From assembly GCA_963725035.1 (NCBI GenBank), contig CAVRWX010000001.1, forward strand, positions 372,001 through 436,000: a stretch of DNA of 64,000 nt, in the 5' to 3' direction. Numbering within the stretch: position 1 is the first letter of the stretch; every line of letters starts with the position of its first letter. Source of the DNA: JALZKA01 sp963725035. GTDB taxonomy: Bacteria; Actinomycetota; Thermoleophilia; Solirubrobacterales; 70-9. The notes under the pieces were generated by a model. It was given only the letters and a program-made list of their open reading frames with translations, was not told the DNA's origin and did no database searches. The position numbers and the translations under genes are program-made. Positions 8,954 to 16,791 of the stretch are shown piece by piece.

Positions 8954-9574
8954 CTACTTGGAGTAGAGCTCGACGATCAACTGCTCCTGGACCGGGGTCT
9001 CGATCTCCGTGCGCTCTGGCAGGCGGAGGACCTTTGCGGTCAGGGAGTCGTGATCGGCCTGTAGCCACGGCGGCACCGCGGCAGTCAGTTCGGTTGCGGC
9101 GCGGACCACGTCCGTCGCCTTTGCGTCCGGCTTGACCTGGATCAGGTCGTCGGGCCGGACCTGGTAGCTCGGGATATCGACGCGGCGGCCGTTCACCAGC
9201 CAGTGTCCGTGGCTGATGAGCTGCCTAGCCTGACGGCGCGAGGCCGCGAAGCCGAGCCTTACCAAGACGTTGTCGAAGCGGCGCTCGAGGAGGCGCAGGA
9301 GGTTGTCGCCGGTGACGCCGGGCTGGCGGGCGGCCTTCTCGTAGTAGGCGCGGAACTGCTTCTCGAGCAGCTGGTAGTAGCGGCGCGTCTTCTGCTTCTC
9401 GCGGAGCTGGTTGCGGTACTCCGAGGCGCGCACGCGGGTGCGGCCGTGCTCGCCCGGCGGGTACGAGCGGCGCTCGACGCCGCACTTGTCGGTGAGGCAA
9501 CGCTCGCCCTTCAGGAAGAGCTTCTGGCCCTCGCGGCGGCACTGCTTGCACTGCGCTCCGGTATCGCGAGCCAT
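8954..9574 (-). CDS. rpsD: 30S ribosomal protein S4 (zinc-binding form)
   Basis: 206 residues. The N-terminal CKQC...C....C pattern (residues ~9-31) marks the zinc-binding C+ version. The S4 RNA-binding domain follows (RRFDNVLVRLGFAASRRQAR, then QLISHGHWLVNG). S4 nucleates assembly of the 30S body on 16S rRNA. In some bacteria S4 represses its own alpha operon; no such structure was identified here. Confidence 0.97.
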   Translation of the reverse strand: MARDTGAQCKQCRREGQKLFLKGERCLTDKCGVERRSYPPGEHGRTRVRASEYRNQLREKQKTRRYYQLLEKQFRAYYEKAARQPGVTGDNLLRLLERRFDNVLVRLGFAASRRQARQLISHGHWLVNGRRVDIPSYQVRPDDLIQVKPDAKATDVVRAATELTAAVPPWLQADHDSLTAKVLRLPERTEIETPVQEQLIVELYSK

Positions 9575-9576
9575 GC

Positions 9577-9975
9577 CTAGACCCTCCGCCGTTTCTTCGG
9601 ACGGCAGCCGTTGTGGGCCTGCGGCGAGACGTCCTTCACGGTGGTCACGTTGAGGCCGGCGGCCTGAAGCGAGCGGATCGCGGTGTCGCGCCCCGAGCCC
9701 GCGCCCTTGGCGTGGACCTCGACGCGCTCAAGCCCGTGCTCCATGCCCTTGCGGGCGGCGGCGTCGGCGGTCACCTGCGCGGCGAACGGCGTCGACTTGC
9801 GCGAGCCCTTGAACCCGGCTGAGCCGGCGGACTCCCAGACGATCACGTTCCCCTCGGGGTCGGTGATGGTCACGATCGTGTTGTTGAACGAAGTCTTGAT
9901 GTGGGCGATCCCGTACGGGACGTTCTTGCGGACCCTGCGGCGCGGACGGCCCTTCTTCTTTGGCTGGGGAGACAT
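9577..9975 (-). CDS. rpsK: 30S ribosomal protein S11
   Basis: 132 residues with the basic N terminus (KKKGRPRRRVRKNVPYGIAH) and the SFNNTIVTITD and GCRPKKRRRV elements of S11. S11 sits on the platform of the 30S subunit and touches the mRNA exit channel. Its ATG abuts the end of rpsM and only one base separates it from rpsD. Confidence 0.98.
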   Translation of the reverse strand: MSPQPKKKGRPRRRVRKNVPYGIAHIKTSFNNTIVTITDPEGNVIVWESAGSAGFKGSRKSTPFAAQVTADAAARKGMEHGLERVEVHAKGAGSGRDTAIRSLQAAGLNVTTVKDVSPQAHNGCRPKKRRRV

Positions 9976-10353
9976 TTACTTCGTCGGCTTCTTCTTGCCG
10001 GCGATGGACATGCGCTTGGGGCCCTTGCGGCCGCGCGCGTTGGTCTTGGTGCGCTGGCCGCGCGTGGGCAGGCCGCGGCGGTGGCGGAGGCCGCGGTAGG
10101 AGCCGATCTCGGATAGGCGCTTGATGTTCTGCGAGCGCTCGCGGCGGAGGTCACCCTCGACATCGCCAGCCTCAACCGCATCGCGAAGCTTGATCGTCTC
10201 GTCCTCGGTGAGGTCCTTGACGTAGGTGTTGGGGTCGATCTTCGCCTTGGCGAGGATCTCGTTCGCGGTCGAGCGACCGACGCCGTGGACGTAGGTGAGC
10301 CCCACCTCAACCCGCTTGTTCAAAGGGAGATTTACTCCCGCAATGCGTGCCAA
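9976..10353 (-). CDS. rpsM: 30S ribosomal protein S13
   Basis: 125 residues: MARIAGVNLPLNKRVEVGLT, the YVHGVGRSTA helix-turn region and the basic RGLRHRRGLPTRGQRTKTNA tail. S13 is in the 30S head and bridges to the 50S subunit (bridges B1a and B1b) and the P-site tRNA. It follows rpmJ by 19 bases and is immediately followed by rpsK. Confidence 0.98.
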   Translation of the reverse strand: MARIAGVNLPLNKRVEVGLTYVHGVGRSTANEILAKAKIDPNTYVKDLTEDETIKLRDAVEAGDVEGDLRRERSQNIKRLSEIGSYRGLRHRRGLPTRGQRTKTNARGRKGPKRMSIAGKKKPTK

Positions 10354-10372
10354 CTGTGTTCCGTAGCCCCTT

Positions 10373-10486
10373 CTAGCCCTGCCGCTGCTTGTGCCTGGGG
10401 TTCGAGCAGATCACCAGCACGACGCCGCGCCGCTTGATCACGCGGCACCTCTCACACATCGGCTTTACGGACGCTCTTACCTTCAA
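10373..10486 (-). CDS. rpmJ: 50S ribosomal protein L36 (zinc-binding form)
   Basis: A 37-residue protein reading MKVRASVKPMCERCRVIKRR and then GVVLVICSNPRHKQRQG. The C-x2-C-x12-C-x4-H pattern is the zinc ribbon of C+ L36. Translation starts at a TTG; no ATG or GTG is available and the match to L36 begins exactly there. It sits in the usual place ahead of rpsM, but infA, normally just upstream, is absent. Confidence 0.96.
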   Translation of the reverse strand: MKVRASVKPMCERCRVIKRRGVVLVICSNPRHKQRQG

Positions 10487-10672
10487 CGCGTTACGCGCTC
10501 CAAACTGGTCGTATCGTTCAGAAAGCCCGCTTGTCCCATGAATCGGACGAGCAGGCTAAATCCGGCTCCAATGCCGGCAAATGAGGATAGCAACGGCGCC
10601 CCTGTTGACGCCTACCCGGCGCCTTTCAAGAGCTCTCCCACAGGCACGGCCTCCCAGCCCTCCCTCAACGCA

Positions 10673-11440
10673 TTACTCCTCGTGCCAGGGGGTGAGGATC
10701 CGGGGCCCGTCCTCGGTCACGGCGATGGTGAACTCGAAGTGGGCCGTGACCGAGTCGTCGGCCGAGTAGACGGCCCAGCCGTCGCCGCCGGTGACGACCT
10801 CGCGCGTGCCCGCGGCGGTCATCGGCTCGAGCGCGAACACCATGCCCGGCTCGAGCTGTGGTCCCCGTCCGGCGGTGCCGAAGTTGGGTACCTGCGGGTC
10901 CTCGTGCATGTCGCGACCGACCCCGTGGCCGACGAGACTGCGGATCACGCTGAAGCCCTCGGCCTCGACCGTGGTCTGAACCGCGTTCGAGACGTCGCCC
11001 AGCCTGCCGCCGGGCTGTGCGGCATTGACGCCGGCGTGTAGCGAAGCCTCGGTCGTGGCGAGAAGGCGGGTCGCCTCATCCGCGACGTCGCCGATGGGGA
11101 CTGTGACGGCGCCGTCGGCCACCCAGCCGTCCTTGGTCACGCCCACGTCGATGGAGAGGACGTCGCCGCGCTGGAGGGCGTAGGCGTCGGGGATGCCGTG
11201 GACAACCATCGAGTTGGGTGAGGCGCAGATCGAGCCGGGGAAGCCGCGGTAGCCCTTGAAGGTGGGGGTCGCCCCTTGCGAGGCGATGAAGCGCTCGGCC
11301 GCGTCGTCGAGCTCCGCGGTCGTCACGCCCGGGCGGCACTTGCCGATCAGCATCTTCAGGCACTTGGCGTGGACCTCGCCAGCCGCCGCCATCGCCTCGA
11401 TCTGCGACGGGGTCTTGAGGATGATGCCGCCCTTGTACAT
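10673..11440 (-). CDS. map: Methionine aminopeptidase, type I
   Basis: 255 residues. Removes the initiator methionine co-translationally. The metal-binding set is visible: VLSIDVGV and ADGAVTVPIGD (two Asp), GHGVGRDMHEDP (His), PGMVFALEPM (Glu) and FTIAVTEDG near the C terminus. The substrate-binding histidine lies in NSMVVHGIPD. It lacks the N-terminal zinc finger seen in some actinobacterial paralogues. It follows adk by eight bases. After its stop comes a 186-base gap before rpmJ. Confidence 0.97.
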   Translation of the reverse strand: MYKGGIILKTPSQIEAMAAAGEVHAKCLKMLIGKCRPGVTTAELDDAAERFIASQGATPTFKGYRGFPGSICASPNSMVVHGIPDAYALQRGDVLSIDVGVTKDGWVADGAVTVPIGDVADEATRLLATTEASLHAGVNAAQPGGRLGDVSNAVQTTVEAEGFSVIRSLVGHGVGRDMHEDPQVPNFGTAGRGPQLEPGMVFALEPMTAAGTREVVTGGDGWAVYSADDSVTAHFEFTIAVTEDGPRILTPWHEE

Positions 11441-11448
11441 GGCGGCGC

Positions 11449-12120
11449 TCAGGCCTCTTCCTCCATCCGCAGCGTCGCCATGAGCGCGCGGATGTCCTCG
11501 TAGACGTCGTCGGGCGGAGCGTCAGCTTCGACGCGCTCGAGCAGGCCGCGCTCGTCGAACCAGTCGATCAGGGGCTCGGTCTTCTCGCGATACTGGGCGA
11601 GCCGGTTCTTGATCACGTCGGGCTCGTCGTCGTCGCGGACGTGAAGCTCCTCGCCGCAAACGTCGCACTTGCCCTCCTCCTCTGGAGGATCGAACTCGAC
11701 ATGGAAGATGTGGCCGTTCGGGCATGTGCGCCGGCCGCCGAGCCTGCGCACGACCTCGTCATCGGGCACCGAGACCAGGATCGCGGCGGTGAGACGCGTG
11801 CGGAGCTCTTCGAGCTTCTCCAGAAGCGCCTCGGCTTGGCCGACGGTGCGCGGGAAGCCGTCGAGAATGAACCCGTCCTCCGCCTCGTGCGAGTGGATCC
11901 GCTCGGCGATGACCCCGATGATCACGTCATCCGGAACGAGGTCGCCCCTGTCCATGAAGGCCTTGGCCTCCTTGCCGATCTCGGTCTCCTCGCGGACAGC
12001 CCGGCGCAGGATGTCGCCGGTCGCGTAGTAGGGCAGCTGGAGGTCATCCTGGAGCCGTTCGCCCTGCGTGCCCTTGCCTGATCCAGGCGGGCCGAGAAGT
12101 ACAAGATTGAGCTGAGACAT
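11449..12120 (-). CDS. adk: Adenylate kinase (zinc-LID, long form)
   Basis: 223 residues. Interconverts ATP+AMP and 2 ADP. The P-loop is GPPGSGKGTQ (~res 10-19); the AMP-binding segment is YATGDILRRAV, and FILDGFPRT follows. The LID insertion carries CPNGHIFH...CDVCG, a likely zinc site of three Cys plus one His. This is the long-LID class. It lies between secY and map as in many spc operons. The 253-base gap before it may hold its own promoter. Confidence 0.97.
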   Translation of the reverse strand: MSQLNLVLLGPPGSGKGTQGERLQDDLQLPYYATGDILRRAVREETEIGKEAKAFMDRGDLVPDDVIIGVIAERIHSHEAEDGFILDGFPRTVGQAEALLEKLEELRTRLTAAILVSVPDDEVVRRLGGRRTCPNGHIFHVEFDPPEEEGKCDVCGEELHVRDDDEPDVIKNRLAQYREKTEPLIDWFDERGLLERVEADAPPDDVYEDIRALMATLRMEEEA

Positions 12121-12176
12121 TCGGCGAGAGAGCCTACCCGGAGCAGGCGGGTCGCCGGATGCCTCGCCGACATCAG

Positions 12177-12193
12177 GCTCCGGTTTCCGGAGC
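12177..12193. other. Small hairpin in the secY-adk gap
   Basis: GCTCCGG, loop TTT, CCGGAGC: a perfect 7-bp stem in the 253-base gap between secY and adk. No T-run follows on either strand. It could be an mRNA stabiliser or processing structure; its function is unknown. Confidence 0.4.
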
Positions 12194-12228
12194 TAGATGC
12201 AGCCGAGAGTGACCGAGAGCCCACCCAA

Positions 12229-12247
12229 AGTAGGAATACCCACGAAT
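12229..12247. repeat. Copy of an AGTAGGAATnCCCACG element
   Basis: AGTAGGAATACCCACGAAT in the secY-adk gap. Its first 16 bases match, with one difference, one arm of the large inverted repeat at 29353-29405 (reverse strand AGTAGGAATTCCCACG). Both copies are in intergenic DNA. Confidence 0.45.
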
Positions 12248-12373
12248 GCGAGGGATTGGCGGCACGGCGACGCTAGTGCCTCGTCAAGCACCTAAGGCGA
12301 GTCAGGCTATCCCCAAGGACGCGGCGCCTGGCGCAGGTTTCCATGCAGCACCAGACGCGCACGGATACGCCGG

Positions 12374-13654
12374 CTACTTCAGGAAGCCCTCGTAGTTGCG
12401 CATCATCAGCTGCGCCTCGAGCTGTTTCACGGTGTCCAGCGCCACGCCTACCACGATCAGGATCGAGGTTCCTCCGAAGAAGAAGTTCGCCGAGGTCTGG
12501 GAGATCAGGATCGTCGGCAGCGCGGCGATCGCGCCCAGATAGAGGGCGCCGGGGAAGGTGAGCCTGGACAGGATCCTGTCCAGGTATTCGGCGGTAGGTC
12601 GCCCGGGTCTCACCCCTGGAATGAAGCCTCCGTACTTCTTCAGGTTGTCCGCCTGGTCAACCGGGTTGAAGGTAACCGCGGTGTAGAAGTAGGTGAAGAT
12701 GATGATGAAGAAGACCTCGCCGACGACGTAGGCCCAGCCGTTCGGGCTGAAGAAGTTGGCGAAGTCGGTCCAGAAGTTGTCTTCGGTGCCGCCCAGGAGC
12801 TGGCCGATGGTCGGCGGGAAGGCCATGATCGAGGCGGCGAAGATGACCGGGATGACGCCCGCCATGTTCACGCGGAGCGGCAGGTAGGTCGAGCCGCCCG
12901 TAGTCATCCGCCGGCCGACGACGCGCTTTGCGTACTGGACGGGGATGCGGCGCTGGCCCTCCTGGACGTAGACGATCCCGACGATCACGGCGAGCGCGAC
13001 GAAGGGCATCATCACGACGAAGACCTGGTCGGAGTTCGTCCACCACGCCTGGATGCCGCCTGGGATCGAGGCCGCGATCGAGGCGAAGATCATGAGCGAG
13101 ATGCCGTTGCCGATGCCTCGCTGGGTGATCAGCTCGCCCAGCCACATGAGAAGGGTGGCGCCGGCGGTCAGCGAGATCACGATCAGCATCACGTTGCCGA
13201 AGTTGAGGGTGCCATCGATCACGTCGGTGCCGCCGAATCCGGACGAGTTGAAGAGGAAGACGTAGCCGACGGATTGCGCAGCAGCGAGGCCGACGGTCAG
13301 GTAGCGCGTGTACTGCGTGATCTTCTGCTGGCCGACCTCGCCCTCCTTGGAGAGGCGCTCGAGTGCCGGCACGACCACCGTGAGCAGCTGCAGGATGATC
13401 GACGCGGTGATGTAGGGCATGATCCCCAGCGCGAACAGCGAAAGTCGCTGGAGCGAGCCGCCCGAGAACAGGTTGAGGAAGCCCAGGATGTTCGAGCCGG
13501 CGAAGTTCTCCTGCAGGGCTTCGAGCGCCGACGCGTCCACGCCGGGCGCCGGGATGTAGGCGCCGAGCCGGTAGAGCGCAAGCATCGCGGCGGTGAACGC
13601 CAGCTTCTTCCGGATGTCCGGGACGCTGAACGCGTTGAGGATCGTCTGAAGCAC
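12374..13654 (-). CDS. secY: Protein translocase subunit SecY
   Basis: 426 residues with the ten-helix SecY pattern. Visible elements are the start LNAFSVPDIRKKLAFTAAML, the plug-region GGSLQRLSLFALGIMPYITA, and the TKYTRYLTVGLA-like loop (here TQYTRYLTVGLAA). SecY forms the membrane channel with SecE (gene at 42255) and SecG. Starts at a GTG. The rplO frame upstream runs into it only because of a frameshift at the rplO end. Confidence 0.97.
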   Translation of the reverse strand: MLQTILNAFSVPDIRKKLAFTAAMLALYRLGAYIPAPGVDASALEALQENFAGSNILGFLNLFSGGSLQRLSLFALGIMPYITASIILQLLTVVVPALERLSKEGEVGQQKITQYTRYLTVGLAAAQSVGYVFLFNSSGFGGTDVIDGTLNFGNVMLIVISLTAGATLLMWLGELITQRGIGNGISLMIFASIAASIPGGIQAWWTNSDQVFVVMMPFVALAVIVGIVYVQEGQRRIPVQYAKRVVGRRMTTGGSTYLPLRVNMAGVIPVIFAASIMAFPPTIGQLLGGTEDNFWTDFANFFSPNGWAYVVGEVFFIIIFTYFYTAVTFNPVDQADNLKKYGGFIPGVRPGRPTAEYLDRILSRLTFPGALYLGAIAALPTILISQTSANFFFGGTSILIVVGVALDTVKQLEAQLMMRNYEGFLK

Positions 13655-13666
13655 TGAGGAAGAAAC

Positions 13667-14196
13667 CTAGCCCGGTTGCTCCGCTCCGCGTCCGCACCGG
13701 CCGGGCTCGTGATCACTTCGCAGGTGCCGCCGGCACCCTCGATCTTCTCGCGCGCCGACGCCGAGAAGGCGTGCGCGCGGACCGTGAGCTTCGTCGAGAT
13801 GTCGCCGCGACCGAGCACCTTTACGGGGTGGCGTCGCGTTGCGAGCCCTGCGGCGCGCAGCGTGTCCGGGGTGACCTCGGCGTTCGCGTCGAAGCGGGCC
13901 TCGAGGTCTGAGACGTTCACAGGCTGGGTGTGCGTACGGAACGGCTCGAAGGGCATCGACATCTTCTTGGTCGGGCCCTTGAGCTTTCGCGTCCGCATGT
14001 GGATCGGGTTCTGCCCGCCCTCATAGCCGACGCGGCGCTTGGAGCCCGCGCGTGAGCCCGCGCCCTTGTGGCCGCGGCCCGCGGTCTTGCCCTGGCCCGA
14101 GCCCTTGCCGCGGCCAAGGCGCTTGCGCGCATGGCGCGAGCCCGCCTTGGGGCGGATCGAGTGGAGGCCGATCTCTTCGGGGTCGAGGCGCGGCAC
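13667..14196 (-). CDS. rplO: 50S ribosomal protein L15 (frameshift near the C terminus)
   Basis: L15 core is complete: GLHSIRPKAGSRHARKRLGR, GKTAGRGHKGAGSRAG, MPFEPFRTHTQPVN, and HAFSASAREKIEGAGGTCEV. Past this point the frame has no stop and would run ~330 bases into secY. Moving one base near 13680 gives a stop TAG at 13667, a few bases after the last conserved residues and 12 bases before the secY start. The interval length (530) is one short of a multiple of three, as expected for one indel. GTG at 14196 starts right at the rpmD stop. Confidence 0.85.
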
Positions 14197-14197
14197 C

Positions 14198-14377
14198 CTA
14201 GGACTCCTGGATCTCGACGAGGTGTTCGACCTTCGCAAGGGCGCCGCGGAACTGCGGCGTGTCCTCGAGCTTCGACTCGCGGCCGATCCGGCCGAGCTTC
14301 AGCGTGCGAAGGGTCGCAAGTTGCTTCTTGTCCGAGCCGATGGGCGAGCGGACCTGCTTCAGGTGGACTTCAGGCAT
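14198..14377 (-). CDS. rpmD: 50S ribosomal protein L30
   Basis: 59 residues: MPEVHLKQVRSPIGSDKKQL then RTLKLGRIGRE, the L30 signature. The ATG at 14377 is chosen because homology starts there. It overlaps the end of the extended rpsE by 8 bases. The frame stays open upstream through the rpsE tail only by chance. L30 lies on the surface of the 50S subunit near the 5S rRNA. Confidence 0.95.
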   Translation of the reverse strand: MPEVHLKQVRSPIGSDKKQLATLRTLKLGRIGRESKLEDTPQFRGALAKVEHLVEIQES

Positions 14378-15104
14378 CGGGCTCTCCGGCGGCGACTGAG
14401 GGGTCAGACCCCTCAACAGGCTCAGGTGGCGCAGGCGCTTCGGTTTCGGGGTCAGACCCCGCGCTCGGTGCTTCAGCGCTCTCTGCTTCGCCAGCGCCAA
14501 CCGCAACGGCGACGGGGGTAGGCGTGACGTCGACGTCGTCGGCGCTCTCGCCTTCCTTCAGCTTCTTCGCCTCGGCCATCTTGTCGAGGCCCAGCACCTG
14601 GTTCACCGTGAGGCCGCGGAGCTTGGCGACGTCCTGGGGGCGGCGGAGCTGGAGAATGCCGTCCATCGTGGCCTTCACGAGGTTGATCGGGTTCTGGGTG
14701 CCGAGCGACTTCGAAAGCACGTCGCGGATGCCCGCCAGCTCGAGGACGGCGCGAACCCCACCGCCGGCGATGACGCCGGTACCGGGACTGGCCGGGCGCA
14801 GGACGACGTGGCCGGCGCCATAGCGGCCGACGATCTTGTGCGGGATCGTCTGCCCGTACATCGGAACCTCGATCAGGTCCTTGCGGGCGTTCTCGACGGC
14901 TTTCTGGATCGCGAGCGGGACCTCGCGGGCCTTGCCGTAGCCGATGCCGACGACGGAGCGCTCATCGCCCACGGCGACGAGGGCAGTGAAGGAGAAGCGC
15001 CGGCCGCCCTTGACGACCTTGGCGACGCGGTTGATCTCGATCACGCGCTCCTGAAGATCGAGCCCCTGCGGGCTCACGGTCTTGTATTCGCGGTCTCGGC
15101 TCAT
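14370..15104 (-). CDS. rpsE: 30S ribosomal protein S5 with acidic C-terminal tail
   Basis: 244 residues against ~165-200 usual. The S5 core is normal (RVAKVVKGGRRFSFTALVAV, GIGYGKAREVPLAI, PASPGTGVIAGGGVRAVLE). S5 takes part in decoding fidelity at the mRNA entry. From ~residue 190 it carries a Val/Ala/Pro/Glu-rich tail (PTPVAVAVGAGEAESAEAPS and on). Two GGGGTCAGACCCC palindromes are embedded in the coding DNA of this tail and are read as GSDP each time. The tail ends over the rpmD start. Confidence 0.95.
   Translation of the reverse strand: MSRDREYKTVSPQGLDLQERVIEINRVAKVVKGGRRFSFTALVAVGDERSVVGIGYGKAREVPLAIQKAVENARKDLIEVPMYGQTIPHKIVGRYGAGHVVLRPASPGTGVIAGGGVRAVLELAGIRDVLSKSLGTQNPINLVKATMDGILQLRRPQDVAKLRGLTVNQVLGLDKMAEAKKLKEGESADDVDVTPTPVAVAVGAGEAESAEAPSAGSDPETEAPAPPEPVEGSDPSVAAGEPDA
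14397..14415. repeat. Perfect palindrome GGGGTCAGACCCC family, copy 1 (in rpsE)
   Basis: TGAGGGGTCAGACCCCTCA, a perfect 19-bp palindrome around a central A, inside the tail-coding part of rpsE. The same 13-bp core occurs again 48 bases away. Such short palindromes occur dispersed in many bacterial genomes as REP-like elements. Confidence 0.75.
14447..14461. repeat. Perfect palindrome GGGGTCAGACCCC family, copy 2 (in rpsE)
   Basis: CGGGGTCAGACCCCG, 15 bp, in the same translated frame as copy 1 so that both encode Gly-Ser-Asp-Pro. A looser relative, AGGGGTCTAGCCCCT, is at 31075-31089 between two genes. Confidence 0.75.
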
Positions 15105-15126
15105 CGGTTCAAGGAGGGTAGAAGGG

Positions 15127-15480
15127 TCAAAATTCGAGCCCGCCCTCGCGCGCGCCCTCGGCGAGCGCAGCGACGCGGCCGTGGTAGCGGTAGCCGCCGC
15201 GGTCGAATACGCACGACTTGATGCCTGCGTCGGAGGCGCGCTTGGCGAGCAGCTCGCCGGCCTTCTTCGCCTGCTCGGCGCGGTCCAGCTTGCGAAGCTC
15301 GTCCTCGGTCCAGGAGACGGCCGCGAGCGTCTTCCCCGCGTCGTCGTCGATCAGCTGCGCCGCGACGCCGCGATTCGAGCGAAAGACGGAGATGCGCGGG
15401 CGCTCGGCGCTTCCACGCACCTTGGCGCGGACGCGGCGGCGGCGGCGAAGGCGCTGCTGGCCCTTGGTCTTCACAGCCAT
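15127..15480 (-). CDS. rplR: 50S ribosomal protein L18
   Basis: 117 residues: MAVKTKGQQRLRRRRRVRAK, RPRISVFRSNRGVAAQLIDD, and FDRGGYRYHGRVAALAEGAR, all L18 signatures. L18 binds 5S rRNA with L5 and L25. The ATG at 15480 fits the family start; an upstream in-frame start would add non-conserved residues. It is preceded by a 166-base gap after rplF that holds two hairpins, unusual inside this tightly packed operon. Confidence 0.96.
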   Translation of the reverse strand: MAVKTKGQQRLRRRRRVRAKVRGSAERPRISVFRSNRGVAAQLIDDDAGKTLAAVSWTEDELRKLDRAEQAKKAGELLAKRASDAGIKSCVFDRGGYRYHGRVAALAEGAREGGLEF

Positions 15481-15557
15481 GGCTAGATGCTCACCGCCTG
15501 GGGCACGTTCGTGGATTGACGAGCGCGGGACGACGGCTGGCAAGGACGCAGGATGCA

Positions 15558-15617
15558 GGCTTTGCTGGTTGCAAAGCCAAATCCGAGGACGCAGTCCAGA
15601 CGGCGTCCTGCGCCGTC
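15558..15617. other. Two hairpins in the rplF-rplR gap
   Basis: GGCTTTGC/GCAAAGCC (loop of 5, 15558-15578) and GACGGCG/CGCCGTC (loop of 5, 15599-15617). Around them GGACGCAG or its reverse recurs three times. The gap between rplF and rplR is 166 bases where neighbouring gaps are mostly under 25. No open frame fits. Possible leader structure or RNA processing site. Confidence 0.5.
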
Positions 15618-15646
15618 AAACGCGAATGTGTTCCGGGCGGGGAGCA

Positions 15647-16183
15647 TCAGGCCCTCTTTCCGACCTTGCGGCGAACCTGCTCGCCCTCGTAGCGAATGCC
15701 CTTGCCCTTGTACGGCTCCGGCGGGCGGACGCGGCGGATGCGCGCGGCCATCTCGCCCACGAGCTGCTTGTCGATGCCGCGCACGATCACCTCGGTGTTC
15801 TGCGGGACCTCGAACTCGATGCCCTCGGGAGCCTCGATCAGGACGGGATGGGAGAAGCCGACGCTGAGGTTCAAGTTCTTGCCTTGGAGCGCGGCGCGAT
15901 ACCCGACGCCCTGGATCTGAAGGCGCTTCTCGTAGCCGGCGGTGACGCCCTCGACCATGTTCGCGACCAGGCTGCGCGTGAGCCCGTGGAGGGCGCGGTG
16001 CTCACCGCGGTCGGTCGGGCGCTCGACGGTCAGCGCGCCGCCGTCGCCTGCGGTGATCTTCATGTCGCGGTTGACCACCGTCGAGAGCTCGCCCTTCGGC
16101 CCCTTGACCGAGACGCGGCCAGGGTCGACCGAGACGGTCACGCCGTCCGGCACTTCGATGGGCATTCTTCCGATTCGACTCAC
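15647..16183 (-). CDS. rplF: 50S ribosomal protein L6
   Basis: 178 residues: MSRIGRMPIEVPDGVTVSVD, two related half domains, and the C-terminal signature RIRRVRPPEPYKGKGIRYEG. L6 sits near the factor-binding centre of the 50S subunit. It follows rpsH by four bases. Confidence 0.98.
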   Translation of the reverse strand: MSRIGRMPIEVPDGVTVSVDPGRVSVKGPKGELSTVVNRDMKITAGDGGALTVERPTDRGEHRALHGLTRSLVANMVEGVTAGYEKRLQIQGVGYRAALQGKNLNLSVGFSHPVLIEAPEGIEFEVPQNTEVIVRGIDKQLVGEMAARIRRVRPPEPYKGKGIRYEGEQVRRKVGKRA

Positions 16184-16187
16184 GGGA

Positions 16188-16583
16188 TCACCACACGTAA
16201 GCGACGACTTCGCCGCCCACTCCCTTCGCCTTTGCCTCGTGGCCGGTCATGACGCCTGCGGACGTCGAGATGATCGCCGTCCCCATGCCGCCCATCACGC
16301 GCGGGATCTCGGCCTTGTCCGCGTAGCGGCGTCGACCGGGGCGCGAAATGCGCTCGATGCCCGTGATCACGGGCTTGCGGCCGTCCGTGTAGCGGAGCTG
16401 GATCTTGATGACCTCTCCGACCTGCGTCGGCTCGACGTCGTAGCCCGAGATGTAGCCCTGCTCCTTGAGGATGCGGGTCATCTCCTTCTTCAGGCGCGAC
16501 GACGGCACCTCCACGTCGGGGTGCTCGGCCCGGAGCGCGTTGCGCACGCGGGTCAGGTAGTCGGAAATGGGATCAGTGAGCAT
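16188..16583 (-). CDS. rpsH: 30S ribosomal protein S8
   Basis: 131 residues: MLTDPISDYLTRVRNALRAE, VPSSRLKKEMTRILKEQGYI, and the C-terminal motif MGGMGTAIISTSAGVMTGHE. S8 binds the central domain of 16S rRNA and regulates the spc operon in E. coli; the target was not searched for here. Follows rpsZ by 19 bases. Confidence 0.98.
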   Translation of the reverse strand: MLTDPISDYLTRVRNALRAEHPDVEVPSSRLKKEMTRILKEQGYISGYDVEPTQVGEVIKIQLRYTDGRKPVITGIERISRPGRRRYADKAEIPRVMGGMGTAIISTSAGVMTGHEAKAKGVGGEVVAYVW

Positions 16584-16602
16584 GAGAGATCAGAGATAAG
16601 GG

Positions 16603-16788
16603 TTACCAGCTGGACTTGGTCATTCCGGGCACGTAGCCCTTGTGCGCGGCGTCGCGCAGGCAGATGCGGCACAGGCCGAACTTGCGGTAGTAGGCACGGG
16701 AGCGTCCGCAGCGACGGCAGCGGTTTTTCTTGCGCGTCGAGTACTTGGGCTCGCGGTCCTGCTTGGCGAGTTTCGAGGTCTTTGCCAT
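16603..16788 (-). CDS. rpsZ: 30S ribosomal protein S14 type Z (zinc-binding)
   Basis: 61 residues, the short zinc-ribbon S14: CRRCGRSRAYYRKFGLCRIC holds both Cys pairs. Type Z S14 has this place between rplE and rpsH. It belongs to the 30S head. A non-zinc paralogue, if present, would be elsewhere in the genome. Confidence 0.98.
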   Translation of the reverse strand: MAKTSKLAKQDREPKYSTRKKNRCRRCGRSRAYYRKFGLCRICLRDAAHKGYVPGMTKSSW

Positions 16789-16791
16789 GTG

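Noticed and set aside
10391..11041. Plus-strand frame across rpmJ and map
   Set aside because: Opposite two certain genes, with no similarity of its own; it does not replace the missing infA.
13297..14238. Possible L15-SecY fused reading frame
   Set aside because: The part after the L15 end is an off-frame reading of secY; secY has its own start and full length.
14397..14461. CRISPR-like interpretation of the repeated palindromes
   Set aside because: Only two short copies inside a coding gene, with no regular spacer array.
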